Shown here piece by piece: positions 8,255 through 17,475 of a stretch of 64,000 nt of DNA. The position numbers were made by a program, and so were the translations under genes. Every line of letters starts with the position of its first letter. The stretch's first letter is position 1. Source of the stretch: an uncultured Collinsella sp. (GTDB taxonomy: Bacteria; Actinomycetota; Coriobacteriia; Coriobacteriales; Coriobacteriaceae); assembly GCA_934654775.1 (NCBI GenBank), contig CAKUGR010000010.1:1-64000 (forward strand), written 5' to 3'. The notes below the pieces were generated by a model. That model was not told where the DNA came from, ran no database searches, and was given only the letters and a program-made list of their open reading frames with translations.

Positions 8255-9871
8255 TTACTGCTCCTTCTCAATTGCGTTTTCGACCTTGTCGCGCATCTCG
8301 GCGACCTTCATGCCAAAGATGATCTGGATATTGTTGCCGTTGCGGTTGATGCCGCTGTTGGGCACGTGGTTGATGAGGTTCTCATCGATGAGGTCCGGGT
8401 TCTTAACGTTCACGCGGAGACGAGTAAAGCAGTTCTCGAGCTCCTCGATGTTGTCCTTGCCGCCAAGACCTGCGACCAGGTCGGCAATACCTGCATCGAC
8501 GCCCTCTGCGGGAGCTGCGGCAACAGCGCCCTGCTTCACCGCGACAGACGCGGCGGCCTCGCCCTCGGCAACGGACTCGGCGAGCTCGGACTCCTCCTCG
8601 CGACCAGGCGTGTGGAGGTTGAGCTTCTTAATAAGGAAGGTGAAGAGGAAGAAGTACAGCGCGGCGTTGACGACTCCAAGCACCAGCATAACCGGCCAGT
8701 TGGTCTTATCGACACCGAGGACCAGGTTGGAAACCACGATGTTGATGATGCCGCCTGCAGTCGAAGCGGGCACGGAGAGGACCTTGAGCAGGACCAGGAA
8801 GATACCGGAAAGAACCGAGTGAACGACAAAGAGCACGGGAGCGGCAAAGACAAAGAGGAAGTCCATGGGCTCGGTGACACAGGAGAGCACGGCGGTGATG
8901 ATCAGCGGGATGATAACGGCCTTGGTCTTATCCTTGTTCCCCTTGTAAGCGGTGAAGATAAAGGCGAGACCGATACCGATGTAGGGCCACAGGTTGTTGA
9001 AGGTGTAGCTGTTGAAATACGTGCTATCGGAGAAGGGCTGGCCCGTCATTGCCATCTCGGCAACACGGATGGGATAGGCGCCGGCGATAACCTGATCGCC
9101 CAGCGTCAGGGTGCCGCCCACATCGGAGAACTGGAACGGGGTGTAGATGAGGTGGTGCAGACCGGTGGGAACGAGCAGCTTGTTGAGCATGCCGTAGATA
9201 AACAGACCGATGTTGCCCGACTCCTTAATGATGCCGGCAACGGAGGAGATGGCACCCTGAACCGGAGGCCAAACGATGCAGAAGCCAGCGCCCATGATCC
9301 AGGAGATGATGATCATGATCAGGAACGGAAAGCGAACGCCCGAGAACATCGAAAGGGCAATGGGGAACTGCTTGTTCGAGTACTTGTTGAACACGGCACC
9401 GGTGATGCAGCCAAGAATGATGCCGCCAAACACGCCGGTATCGAGCACCTGAATGCCCATAACGGTGCTCTGGCCGGTTCCGGTAAGGCCGAGCATGCCG
9501 CTCGCTTCGGCAAGAGAGCCGGTGGCGTTGAGCACGATGTTGTTAGCCTGCAGGAACAGGAAGAACGACATCAGGGCGATAAGCGAAGCGTGGCCCTTGT
9601 TCTTCTTTGCCATGGCGCCGGCGATGCCCACGCAGAACAGAATCGAGAGGTTGTTGATGATAAACATCAGCGACTGATAGACAACGGCGCCCACAAGCTG
9701 GAACGGACCGGAGCCCAGCACGGGAATCATGGCGCAAATGGTCTTGTTGGTCAGAATGATGCCCACGATGAGCAGAATGCCGGCAACCGAGAGATACATC
9801 ATCGGCTGGACGATCGACTTCGCGAACACCTCCAACGGCGCTTTGAAATTGAACTTCTTTTTTGCGGTCAT
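8255..9871 (-). CDS. PTS transporter EIICB, glucose/alpha-glucoside family (538 aa)
   Basis: Residues about 10-400 form the multi-span EIIC channel, with the segments SIVQPMMYLSVAGILL and FPFLIMIIISWIMGAGF. A linker leads to an EIIB domain (about 450-538) with the phosphorylation-site cysteine in NCFTRLRVNV. It imports and phosphorylates a sugar using the EIIA encoded upstream. ATG 9871 is preferred since AAGGGGAG lies 9 bases upstream; an in-frame start at 9898 is less likely. The neighbouring GH4 gene points to an alpha-glucoside. The 99-bp gap upstream contains a GTGCCC/GGGCAC inverted repeat of unknown role. Confidence 0.9.
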   Translation of the reverse strand: MTAKKKFNFKAPLEVFAKSIVQPMMYLSVAGILLIVGIILTNKTICAMIPVLGSGPFQLVGAVVYQSLMFIINNLSILFCVGIAGAMAKKNKGHASLIALMSFFLFLQANNIVLNATGSLAEASGMLGLTGTGQSTVMGIQVLDTGVFGGIILGCITGAVFNKYSNKQFPIALSMFSGVRFPFLIMIIISWIMGAGFCIVWPPVQGAISSVAGIIKESGNIGLFIYGMLNKLLVPTGLHHLIYTPFQFSDVGGTLTLGDQVIAGAYPIRVAEMAMTGQPFSDSTYFNSYTFNNLWPYIGIGLAFIFTAYKGNKDKTKAVIIPLIITAVLSCVTEPMDFLFVFAAPVLFVVHSVLSGIFLVLLKVLSVPASTAGGIINIVVSNLVLGVDKTNWPVMLVLGVVNAALYFFLFTFLIKKLNLHTPGREEESELAESVAEGEAAASVAVKQGAVAAAPAEGVDAGIADLVAGLGGKDNIEELENCFTRLRVNVKNPDLIDENLINHVPNSGINRNGNNIQIIFGMKVAEMRDKVENAIEKEQ

Positions 9872-9970
9872 AGCGGTACTCCCCTTCCTTTTCCGCAAAT
9901 TAAGACAGATGTGCCCTGGACAAGACCGTGAGCCTTGCCTTATATCAATCGATGTGTGGGCACGTTATGC

Positions 9971-10837
9971 CTAGAGACCAGGTTCTCCAAGCAGGTTAAC
10001 AATGTGATACGCGAGATAACTCTTCTCGGCATCGGTAACGACAACGTTATAGGTAGACGACAAGTGGGCGGCTATGGCGTCCGCGCACGAGAACGCGCAC
10101 GGATACTTAGTTTCATCGATTCGGAACAGCGCATCGTCATTGATCTGCCCGGCCGCGGGGTCAAGCGCTCGCTGCGCGAAAAACTGCAGGTGACGAACGA
10201 AACGCTCATAGGGCAACGAGGTGTCGTCGAGGGTCGCAGCGTAACGATCGGAAACAATCGCGAGTACGTCACGAACAAGCTGGACCGAGATGATGAGACG
10301 GTCGGAGCGTTGCGGCATGGTGGCGTTGACGATATGCAGCGTAATAAAACCCTGCTCTTCTTCGCTCATCTGGATGCCCATATACTCCTTGACAATCTGC
10401 AGCGCACGGCCCGCAAGCGCATACTCCTTGCGATAGAACTGCTGGATCTCGAGCAGCAACGGATTCTCACAGGAGACGCCCTTGCGCTCGCGCTCCAAAG
10501 CAAGGCCGATATGGTCTGCGAGAGCAATGAGAATCTTGTCGTTGATATCAACATTGAGCTCTCGACGGAGCATCTGAACAATGTCTTCGGCAATCACGAG
10601 GTTGACGGTGGGGATGGACTCCAAAAGATGTGCCAAGCGGTCAATCGTACGCGAATCCTGAGAAGTGCCCTCCTGCAGCGCATAGGTCTTTTCGACCGAT
10701 GCTTCATCGATAGCGTCGCCGGTATGACGGCCAAAGCAGAGGCCTCGACCGATGACGATGAGCTCGGAGCCATCGTCCGAAGTGACCATTGCGACGTTAT
10801 TGTTGAAAACTCGCTTGATAACCACGGTACCCACCAC
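9971..10837 (-). CDS. BglG/LicT-family transcription antiterminator (288 aa)
   Basis: An N-terminal RNA-binding CAT domain (KRVFNNNVAMV, residues about 7-55) is followed by two PTS-regulation domains (PRD1 about 65-170 with DHIGLALER, PRD2 about 172-288 with LAYHIVNLL). Such proteins bind an RNA element and prevent a terminator from forming when the sugar is present, controlled by histidine phosphorylation. The gene lies between the EIIA and EIICB genes of its presumed target operon. Both candidate starts are GTG (10837 or about 10825), with no clear ribosome site; coupling to the EIIA gene 6 bp upstream is likely. Confidence 0.88.
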   Translation of the reverse strand: MVGTVVIKRVFNNNVAMVTSDDGSELIVIGRGLCFGRHTGDAIDEASVEKTYALQEGTSQDSRTIDRLAHLLESIPTVNLVIAEDIVQMLRRELNVDINDKILIALADHIGLALERERKGVSCENPLLLEIQQFYRKEYALAGRALQIVKEYMGIQMSEEEQGFITLHIVNATMPQRSDRLIISVQLVRDVLAIVSDRYAATLDDTSLPYERFVRHLQFFAQRALDPAAGQINDDALFRIDETKYPCAFSCADAIAAHLSSTYNVVVTDAEKSYLAYHIVNLLGEPGL

Positions 10838-10843
10838 AAGAAT

Positions 10844-11356
10844 TTACTCGGAAAGCCAGACGACAGGCTCTTTAACAGCAACAGGGCCGGAAGCGTGCTC
10901 ACGAAGAGTCGAGTTCTCCGAACGCTCGCACACGATAACGAAGACCGTGGGATCGAAGCCGGCGGCGCGGACCGCGTCGAAATCGACCTCGACGAGGGGC
11001 TGGCCCGCGTCGACATGGTCACCCTGAGCAACAAGCGCATGGAAGCCCTTGCCCTCAAGTTTAACAGTGTCGATTCCGATATGCAGCATCACCTGAGCAG
11101 AGCTGTCGTCGGACATGATGCCCAGCGCGTGCTCAGTCGGAAACAGTGCCGCGACGGTGCCGGAAACAGGAGCGCACACCGTTCCCTCTTGGGGAACCAC
11201 GGCAACGCCATCGCCCACGGCACGGCTGCTAAAAGCGGGATCATTGGTTTTTTCTAGGTGAACAAGCTCGCCGGAAACGGGGGCGAGGATTTCGAACTCG
11301 GAAGTTGCAGTCTTCTGCTCATCCGAACCGCCCATCAGGCGAGAAAAGAAACCCAT
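10844..11356 (-). CDS. PTS EIIA component, glucose (Crr) type (170 aa)
   Basis: The protein has the EIIA-Glc fold signature: APVSGELV near residue 27, a central APVSGTVAALFPTEHALGI and the active-site HIGIDTVKLEGKGF. The first histidine is probably the helper residue and the second the phosphorylated one. It passes phosphate from HPr to the EIIB domain of the downstream transporter. ATG 11356 (MGFFSRL) is chosen because GAAGGGA lies about 10 bases upstream; in-frame starts further up would fall inside the leader hairpin. First gene of the operon. Confidence 0.92.
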   Translation of the reverse strand: MGFFSRLMGGSDEQKTATSEFEILAPVSGELVHLEKTNDPAFSSRAVGDGVAVVPQEGTVCAPVSGTVAALFPTEHALGIMSDDSSAQVMLHIGIDTVKLEGKGFHALVAQGDHVDAGQPLVEVDFDAVRAAGFDPTVFVIVCERSENSTLREHASGPVAVKEPVVWLSE

Positions 11357-11378
11357 GGTGGCATGTCCCTTCATAAAT

Positions 11379-11468
11379 ATAGCCCAACCAAAATCAAGCG
11401 AATGCGTCCATAGAGACACACCCGTTCAAAGACTTTGGTTAGGCCCACGTCCGAGGGACTCGGTAACC
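11379..11468 (-). promoter_or_regulatory. Antiterminator/terminator-like leader of the PTS operon
   Basis: On the minus strand a 32-base element (11437-11468) begins GGTTACCGAG and ends GGGCCTAACC, with an inner CCGAG/CTCGG stem, resembling the RNA target of BglG-type proteins. Its 3' end overlaps GCCTAACCAAAGTC, which pairs with GATTTTGGTTGGGC about 30 bases later, followed by TATATTT. The two structures cannot form together. The operon encodes a BglG-type protein, which supports the reading. The match to the classical RAT consensus is only partial. Confidence 0.5.
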
Positions 11469-11492
11469 TTCCGCATTTCTTTTACGAAGGCT

Positions 11493-11520
11493 ATTGTAGA
11501 CAAGCCCAAAGCCAGAATAA
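11493..11520 (-). promoter_or_regulatory. Possible promoter of the PTS operon
   Basis: A -10-like TACAAT occupies 11493-11498 on the minus strand, with a weak -35 (TTATTC) 16 bp upstream. Transcription from here would begin just before the leader structure. Confidence 0.4.
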
Positions 11521-11576
11521 CCATTGTGAACGGCGAACGGTATTTTTTCTCCGATAAACGGTATCCAGGCGGCACT

Positions 11577-11618
11577 TAGGGACGTTCCTTTCCTGCCGGC
11601 ACCCGGGGACACTCCTTG
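11577..11618. repeat. Family D repeat, copy 2
   Basis: The blocks GGGACGTTCCTTT and CTGCCGGCACCCGGGGAC match the copy at 67-100. It abuts the family B unit at 11630. Confidence 0.45.
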
Positions 11619-11629
11619 CACCAATTGTG

Positions 11630-11697
11630 AGTTGCGGTGAAATAGGGACTGAAAAGCCGTTTAAAAGGCAAAAGCAGTCCGTATTCCACCGCAACTT
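11630..11697. repeat. Family B inverted repeat, copy 1
   Basis: The arms AGTTGCGGTGAAATAGGGAC and CAGTCCGTATTCCACCGCAA form a 68-bp REPIN-like unit with a variable A/T-rich centre. Other copies lie at 12713, 47452 and 63871. It is placed between the ends of two transcription units. Confidence 0.8.
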
Positions 11698-11757
11698 AGA
11701 GAAAGGATGCCGCCACCTGCCGGGAGGGACGGAGAAAAACTGATTGACGCTCCTGCA

Positions 11758-12519
11758 CTAGATGAAGAGCTCGCATTCTTTCCGCTCGACGCAAGCCTTG
11801 CTCAGCATCTGGGTAACGACGGCGAGTTTGCTGGGATCAAGCTTGCGAGCATCCTGCGGACATACGGAGATGCAGCGCATGCAGGAGATGCACGCCTCGC
11901 TATCCACCTGCTTGGGATCGCCCTTGTCGATAGCCCGAACAGGGCACACCGCGGCACAGGCACCGCAGGAGACGCAGTCCTCCGTTGCCATTGGCACCAT
12001 GGCGTGGCCTCCAGCTTGCTTATAAGGACGATTGCCGGGAATAGTGGGCTCGGATACATCCTCATCCAGCAGCTTGTACCGGATCTGCTGAGCAAGCTCG
12101 GCAAGCCGGGCCACATCCTGCGCGTCCGGTCGCCCAGCAGCGAACTGTCGAGCAACGGAATGTTCCGCAATGGCAGCAACTGCTGCAATCACCCTAAATC
12201 CAGCCCGTTTTGCAACGTCCTCCAACTCTACAAGCGTGTCCTCAAACGCCCGGTTTCCGTATACACAGACCAGAACGGCGCGCGCTCCGTTGCCGCGCAC
12301 CATGCTCAACCGTTCAACAGCCACGGCGGGAACCCTGCCGGCATACGACGGCACGGAGATCACGGCAACGTCGTCCTTCGTCATCGATACGGCACCGAAA
12401 TCCAGTCCGTTATCGGTCAGATCAACGGTAACGGCATTCCCATCCAGCGCCCCGGCAACAAGACCAGACACCTTCTCCGTTCCACCTGTCGGACTAAACA
12501 CCATTTCAAACACGCTCAT
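11758..12519 (-). CDS. EFR1-family flavodoxin-like ferredoxin (253 aa)
   Basis: The N-terminal half (about 1-160) is flavodoxin-like with the phosphate loop FSPTGGTEKV. The C-terminal half carries two [4Fe-4S] motifs, CVSCGACAAVCP and CISCMRCISVCP. This is the layout of EFR1-type proteins, which are cytoplasmic electron carriers of unassigned role. ATG 12519 follows GGGGAGGATG. It stands alone on its strand, flanked by repeat clusters on both sides. Confidence 0.85.
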   Translation of the reverse strand: MSVFEMVFSPTGGTEKVSGLVAGALDGNAVTVDLTDNGLDFGAVSMTKDDVAVISVPSYAGRVPAVAVERLSMVRGNGARAVLVCVYGNRAFEDTLVELEDVAKRAGFRVIAAVAAIAEHSVARQFAAGRPDAQDVARLAELAQQIRYKLLDEDVSEPTIPGNRPYKQAGGHAMVPMATEDCVSCGACAAVCPVRAIDKGDPKQVDSEACISCMRCISVCPQDARKLDPSKLAVVTQMLSKACVERKECELFI

Positions 12520-12604
12520 CGAACATCCTCCCCTACGCCCGGTAATACACCGAGCCGTTCACGTACTCAGTCAGAGTATACGGCACGCGGGAACACCCTC
12601 CATT

Positions 12605-12670
12605 TTGGTGCAAAGGGGTCAGGTTTGTTTGCACCAACTTGGTGCAGATTAACCTGACCCCCTTGCACCA
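12605..12670. repeat. Family C inverted repeat, copy 1
   Basis: TTGGTGCAAAGGGGTCAGGT faces AACCTGACCCCTTGCACCA, with two further GGTGCA/TGCACC matches in the centre. The structure is a REPIN-like pair of about 66 bp. Confidence 0.8.
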
Positions 12671-12712
12671 AGTCATCTCCGTTCTCCAGCGGATCGGCGG
12701 CATCCTTTACCT

Positions 12713-12781
12713 AAGTTGCGGTGGAATAGGGACTGTTTGGGGCTTTCAAGCGGCTTTTTAGTCCCTATTTCACCGCAACTC
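12713..12781. repeat. Family B inverted repeat, copy 2
   Basis: AAGTTGCGGTGGAATAGGGA faces TCCCTATTTCACCGCAACT in a 69-bp unit. It is the copy with the most complete arms. Confidence 0.8.
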
Positions 12782-12790
12782 ATGATCTGA

Positions 12791-12823
12791 TTGGTGCAAA
12801 CAAACCTGACCCCCTTGCACCAA
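12791..12823. repeat. Family C half unit
   Basis: Only one arm is present (TTGGTGCAAACAAACCTGAC then CCCCTTGCACCA), between a family B unit and the helicase terminator. Confidence 0.7.
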
Positions 12824-12854
12824 AAAGGGCCCCGAGCGTAGTTGCTCGGGGCCC
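12822..12854 (-). terminator. Terminator of the DEAD-box helicase gene
   Basis: GGGCCCCGAGC and GCTCGGGGCCC form a perfect 11-bp stem with a 6-base loop, followed by TTTTT on the minus strand. Confidence 0.9.
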
Positions 12855-12886
12855 TGTTCGCCTCGCGTTAGCGTGCGTCGCGTATG

Positions 12887-15142
12887 TTACTTGCGTTTGC
12901 CGCCGCCGTCACCGGGGCGACGGGAGCTGCTACCGCGCTTGCCGCCACGATTGTTGCCATAGCTGCCACGGTTATCGCGACCGCCGGCACGACCGCCGCG
13001 GGAGCCGGCCTGGTTGCCGCTACGCCCGCCGCGATAGCCGCCACGGCGCTCCTCGCGGGTGTCATCGTAGTTGCGCCAGTCATCGCGACGATCGCGGCTG
13101 GCACGCGGGTCGCGACGATCGCGCGGCTCATCCGAACGACCGGCGCCGCTGCGGCCACCGTTGCCACGAGCGCCCTCGCGACGCTCACCACCGCGGCCGC
13201 CCCCGCGGCCTCCGCGCTCGTCAAAGCGCTTGCCGCCGCGGGACTCGCCGCCGCGGGCACCGCGCTCGTCACGCGAACCACGGCCCTCGCCGCCACGGCG
13301 CTCATCGCGCTCGCCATCGCGACCGGAGCGACGACGGTCACCCGAGCCGCGCTTGCCACCGCGCGAACCACGGCCCTCGTCCTCGCGCTCTACACGACGA
13401 CGACCGCCACGGTCCTCGTCCTCACGACGACGGCGATGCGCCTCGCCCTGGAACTGCTTGGCACGACGCTCGGCACGATTGCCGCGCGGGCCCTGTTCAG
13501 CGGCACCAGCGCGCTCCTCGGCAGCCACCTCGCGGGCCACGCTCTCCACAGCCTCGTCCACGCGAGCCTGAACGCCCTCGCGCACGCGGGTCTTGCCGCC
13601 GCGCTTGGGACGGCTCGGGCGCTCGCCGTCGCCGCGACGCTCGTCGCGACCGCGGTTGGAACGACCGGCCACATCGCCGTAATCGTCGCCGTTGCGCTTG
13701 CCGTCGCGACGTGCCTGCTCGAGCTTCTTCTTGCTCTTGGACTTGCCGCGTTTGGTCTTCTTCTTCACCTTAAAGGCCGCAGGATCGCGCTCGGGGTCAA
13801 CCGCGGGCGGGTTGGGACCCACATGCAGGTCGCCAGCTTCGTAGATGTCGGCGGTCTTGTCCATGAGCTTCTCGATCTCGTAGAACTCATCGACGTCCTG
13901 CTCGGTCACAAACGTGATGGCCCAGCCCAGCTCGCCGGCGCGGCCCGTACGGCCAATACGGTGGATGTAGTCGGTCGGCTCGGCCGGCACGTCAAAATTC
14001 ACGACGTAGCGCACATCGCTAATGTCGATACCGCGGGCAAGCACGTCGGTTGCCACCAGCACGTCGACGGTGCCGTCGCGGAAAGCCGAAAGCGCGCGCT
14101 CGCGCTGGGCCTGGCTGCGGTTGCCGTGGATTGCGGCGGCCTTGATGCCCTTGCGCTCCAGACGACGGCAGCAGCTGTCGGCGCGGTGCTTGGTGCGCAT
14201 AAAGACAATAGTGCGCTCCGGGCCCTCCTTTTTGAGGAACTCGGGCAGCAGATTGTTCTTGGCCTCGATGGACACCGGGAACACAAACTGGTCGACGGTA
14301 TCGGCGGTCGACGTGGCGGGCGCGATCTCCACGCGGGCCGGGTCGCTCACCAGGTCGGTGATCTCGCCCACGGCCTCCTCGTCGAGCGTCGCCGAGAACA
14401 GCAGCGTCTGGCGCTCAGACGGCGTCTCGCGCACGATGCGACGAACGGCAGGCAAAAAGCCCATGTCGAGCATGCGGTCAGCCTCGTCGAGCACCAGCAC
14501 CTTGACCTCGTCCAGGTGGCAAGCGCCCTGCTCGATCAGATCGACCAGACGGCCCGGCGTGGCGACCAGGATGTCGCAGCCGTACTTGAGCGCCGCGGTC
14601 TGGGGCTTGTAGCTCACGCCGCCCACGACGGTCACGGCGACGTGGCCGGTGACGTCGGCGATCTTGCTCGCGACCTCGTCGATCTGCTGGGCGAGCTCGC
14701 GCGTGGGAGTGATGACGAGCATCACGGGGCCGCGGCCGTTGCCCTCGGGCTTCTTGGCGCCGCGACGGCGATTGCGGCTGCCGCGCTCGCGCACGGGCTT
14801 GGGCGGAGCGATGTGCTCCAGGTTGTTCATGGTCGGCAGCAAGAAGGCAGCCGTCTTGCCAGTGCCGGTCTGGGCGGCGGCAAGCAGGTCGCGGCCCTCG
14901 AGCACCACGGGGATGGAGCCGGCCTGAACGGGCGTGGGCGCCGTGTAGCCCAGGTTCTCGATAGCACGAAGTATCTCGTCCGAAAGTCCCAGCTCGTCAA
15001 AGGCGGGCAGGCTCTCGGTCGCGGACTCAACGGTCTCGGCGGCGCTGGCCTCGTCGGCAGCATCGAAGGCAGCCTGGGTCATGGCCTCGCGGGTCTCGTC
15101 CAGAATCTCGGCGTCCGTGACGTCGGATACAGAATTACGCAT
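12887..15142 (-). CDS. DEAD-box ATP-dependent RNA helicase with RGG-rich tail (751 aa)
   Basis: The two RecA-like domains carry the Q motif region (PTPVQAGSIP), motif I AQTGTGKT, PTRELAQQ, the DEAD box (VLDEADRMLDMGF), SAT (LLFSATLDE) and HRIGRTGR, as in RhlE/CsdA-type helicases that remodel RNA. An extra basic loop (RERGSRNRRRGAKK) sits between motifs I and Ia. From about residue 480 the tail is rich in Arg, Gly and Asp with many RGG/RGE stretches and probably binds RNA without a fixed fold. ATG 15142 follows AAGGA at 8 bases. Such genes are often cold- or ribosome-linked, but nothing here shows that. Confidence 0.93.
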   Translation of the reverse strand: MRNSVSDVTDAEILDETREAMTQAAFDAADEASAAETVESATESLPAFDELGLSDEILRAIENLGYTAPTPVQAGSIPVVLEGRDLLAAAQTGTGKTAAFLLPTMNNLEHIAPPKPVRERGSRNRRRGAKKPEGNGRGPVMLVITPTRELAQQIDEVASKIADVTGHVAVTVVGGVSYKPQTAALKYGCDILVATPGRLVDLIEQGACHLDEVKVLVLDEADRMLDMGFLPAVRRIVRETPSERQTLLFSATLDEEAVGEITDLVSDPARVEIAPATSTADTVDQFVFPVSIEAKNNLLPEFLKKEGPERTIVFMRTKHRADSCCRRLERKGIKAAAIHGNRSQAQRERALSAFRDGTVDVLVATDVLARGIDISDVRYVVNFDVPAEPTDYIHRIGRTGRAGELGWAITFVTEQDVDEFYEIEKLMDKTADIYEAGDLHVGPNPPAVDPERDPAAFKVKKKTKRGKSKSKKKLEQARRDGKRNGDDYGDVAGRSNRGRDERRGDGERPSRPKRGGKTRVREGVQARVDEAVESVAREVAAEERAGAAEQGPRGNRAERRAKQFQGEAHRRRREDEDRGGRRRVEREDEGRGSRGGKRGSGDRRRSGRDGERDERRGGEGRGSRDERGARGGESRGGKRFDERGGRGGGRGGERREGARGNGGRSGAGRSDEPRDRRDPRASRDRRDDWRNYDDTREERRGGYRGGRSGNQAGSRGGRAGGRDNRGSYGNNRGGKRGSSSRRPGDGGGKRK

Positions 15143-15426
15143 ATGTTGTTGTTCCTTATCTGCACGCGTAATGGGCACGGTATGCGGCCGCGCGGGCGTG
15201 CTTGGTAGTGCGCTAATACATACAAAAACAGGTGCGCACAGAGAGGACGTTGCTCAGCACGCTGGCGATCGCTTTGGCAGCCCTATCACGCGCCGTCCAG
15301 ACGCAGCAGCTCTAAGCGATGGAGCAGATTCGCCGCCGGTTAGTATACCCGTACTCCGTATGCCCCCACGTAAACCACAGATGACGGGATATCGGGGCCC
15401 TGCAGAGACTCCCCCGCCGAGAAACA

Positions 15427-15641
15427 TCTAAATCTGTAACAGTTCGGGGCAAATCGGGTCTCAGATGTTACAGACCGAGACAGAAGACTCCCCCGTCAGA
15501 CAATGTCTCAATCTGTAACAGTTACTCGGCAAAATCGGTCCTTGCTGTTACAGATCGAGACAAACCGCTATGCCAGGACACAACATCTCAATCTGTAACA
15601 GTTATCGAGCAAATTGAGCTGTAGATGTTACAGATTGAGAT
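15427..15641. repeat. Family A array 1 (three hairpin units)
   Basis: Units begin at 15427, 15506 and 15586. Each has the arm TCTCAATCTGTAACA (or a close variant), about 25 bp of unique sequence and the inverted arm TGTTACAGATTGAGA. About 25 bp separates units. The array fills most of the 550-bp gap between the helicase start and the next gene; the rest of that gap (15143-15426) shows nothing I recognise. Confidence 0.9.
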
Positions 15642-15692
15642 TATTGACCGGCGGGGCGGCACTGGCTCCAACGCCGACGACGACGCCGACCC

Positions 15693-17051
15693 CTATTCCT
15701 TCACAAACTGGGGCGTAGGCGTGTTGTTCTCGAACGACCACGCACTAAACTCCGAAAGCCCGCTCATCATGCCGCCCGTAACCCCAGTCATAACAGGAAG
15801 TGTGTAGCGCCCCGCTTTGCCGTAGCCCGTCTGTACCGAAAGACCCTGGTCGTCACCCCTATACACATTAATCCCGCCAGGCGACGAAGGGTTCAGCACG
15901 AACACGAGAGCCGCGTCGCCCGACTCTGCACCGGTAATTTCTTCGCAGCTGGTTACCAGGCCGCCGCCTCCGCCAATCCTAAATCCCTTATAGCCACTGT
16001 CGTCGATGTCCTCGAGCTCAATATCGTCTTTTCTAAAGAGCATGCGACCGCTCAGCTTCTTCCTCGAAAGCGAATAGTCCGTCGACAGCTCAACGGAAAT
16101 CGTCCCCTCGTCCTCGTCATAGTTCGAAATCTTAAGGTAGATGTCCGGCGTGTCGGCGCCACCGGAATCCTCATAGGTACCCGAGATATCGAGCATGGGG
16201 TCGGAATCGCCGTCATCGTCGTAACGACCGGAATCCGAGAGGGACCATCCTTCGTCATCTTCGAAATAGTACGAGTACTCCTGATGGTAGGACGGGTCGT
16301 AGTACCAAGGCGCACCGCCGGGGATCTCCTGCTTAACCGTGCACGACGAGCCATCGAGTTCGGGATCCAAATCCGTCAGCCCGTTTTCCTCGTCAAAATC
16401 GATGCCCCTCTTGGGCTCGGTCGATTTATCGTTGAGTTTCAGCGTCACGTTCGAAACTGTGTCGCCCGAGCCCTTGACGCCGGTAAACGTAAAGTCCATC
16501 GTCGAGCGGAAGCTGCGATTCGCCGTGACGGCCTCAGCCGAGCCGCTCACCAGCCCATTGTTCTCCGTAACGTTGTTCACCTCGACGGACTTGACCTTGT
16601 ACGTCGAAGGATTGACGTAGTCGTTAGAGACAAAACCGTCAAAGCTCTCGCCGTACTGCTCCCCCACCGTCTTCTCCACGGCCGCCGTCACCTGATCTAC
16701 CATCTTTTGATGCTGAGCCTTCTGCCAAAACGAGAATCCCGCAAAGCCGCCGACACCCACGGCAATAACGACGGCAGCGATGGCCAGACCTGCGGCGATT
16801 TTCTTTCCTCGACGGGGTTTCTTGGCGGGAGCTGTCGGCATTGGCGCCGGAGCGGAGTCCGACTGGAACTGCTGAGGTTGAGCCCAGTACCGCTGTTCCG
16901 GCTGAGCCTGCGACTGATCCCAATACTGCTGAGCATAATCGGCAGTATTCGCCATCGGCTCGTCAAAACCCTGATCCATGACCTGGGCGCCGCAAATGGG
17001 ACAAAACGTCGTGCCGGACACAAGCTCGCTTCCACAGCTAGGACACCTCAT
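15693..17051 (-). CDS. Zinc-ribbon membrane protein with extracytoplasmic domain (452 aa)
   Basis: A double-CxxC zinc ribbon starts the protein (CPSCGSELV...CPICGAQV, residues 3-25). A Gln/Pro-rich linker and a basic stretch (KKPRRGKK) lead to one membrane span (about 87-112). About 340 residues should lie outside, with no domain I can name; they are Asp/Gly/Ser-rich and appear to be mostly beta structure. The zinc ribbon is cytoplasmic if the positive-inside rule holds. ATG 17051 follows AGGGGAG. A GTTGCGCAAC site lies about 103 bp upstream, and family A arrays lie on both sides. Function unknown. Confidence 0.8.
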   Translation of the reverse strand: MRCPSCGSELVSGTTFCPICGAQVMDQGFDEPMANTADYAQQYWDQSQAQPEQRYWAQPQQFQSDSAPAPMPTAPAKKPRRGKKIAAGLAIAAVVIAVGVGGFAGFSFWQKAQHQKMVDQVTAAVEKTVGEQYGESFDGFVSNDYVNPSTYKVKSVEVNNVTENNGLVSGSAEAVTANRSFRSTMDFTFTGVKGSGDTVSNVTLKLNDKSTEPKRGIDFDEENGLTDLDPELDGSSCTVKQEIPGGAPWYYDPSYHQEYSYYFEDDEGWSLSDSGRYDDDGDSDPMLDISGTYEDSGGADTPDIYLKISNYDEDEGTISVELSTDYSLSRKKLSGRMLFRKDDIELEDIDDSGYKGFRIGGGGGLVTSCEEITGAESGDAALVFVLNPSSPGGINVYRGDDQGLSVQTGYGKAGRYTLPVMTGVTGGMMSGLSEFSAWSFENNTPTPQFVKE

Positions 17052-17153
17052 GGCATCTCCCCTCAACAATGCAGAGTCGCCGCGCAAACAAAAGCGCTGG
17101 CAAGCTCTTCAACTTCTTCTTGGCGCAAGCATATGAGAGGTTTTGTCCAAGAC

Positions 17154-17163
17154 GTTGCGCAAC
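17154..17163. promoter_or_regulatory. GTTGCGCAAC operator, site 1
   Basis: An exact 10-bp palindrome lies about 103 bp before the start of the zinc-ribbon gene at 17051. A possible -10 (CATATG) lies 18 bp further towards the gene. Confidence 0.65.
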
Positions 17164-17205
17164 ATTGCCGAACAGCAGACTTCCGGCCGTCAACAGCAGG
17201 TTTTG

Positions 17206-17420
17206 TCTAAATCTGTAACAGCTACGGGGCAAAATCAGGTTCAGTTGTTACAGATCAAGACAAACCATCAACCCCAAGAACAAACATCTCGATCTGTAAC
17301 ACGTAGAGGTCAATTTCTCGTCTAGATGTTACAGATTTAGACTGAAGAATCTCCGTCGGACAATATCTCGATCTGTAACAGGTAGAGGTTGAAATCCCAC
17401 CCAGGTGTTACAGATCGAGA
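17206..17420. repeat. Family A array 2 (three hairpin units)
   Basis: Units begin at 17206, 17287 and 17366 in the divergent gap between two zinc-ribbon genes. Arms vary at a few positions (TCTAAATCTGTAACA, TCTCGATCTGTAACA), while spacer and loop sequences are all different. Confidence 0.9.
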
Positions 17421-17475
17421 CGGAATCCGTACACACGAGCACCACTATTGGCGCCGTCGCAAGGTTTTTCGCAGT

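Noticed and set aside
6845..9931. A 1028-codon open frame on the plus strand over the PTS and GH4 genes
   Set aside because: It is antisense to two clear enzyme genes and its translation is a low-complexity Val/Leu/His/Asp product of GC-rich codons.
12884..15208. A 774-codon frame antisense to the helicase, rich in Ala and Thr
   Set aside because: It mirrors the RGG tail and helicase motifs and ends without a recognisable domain.
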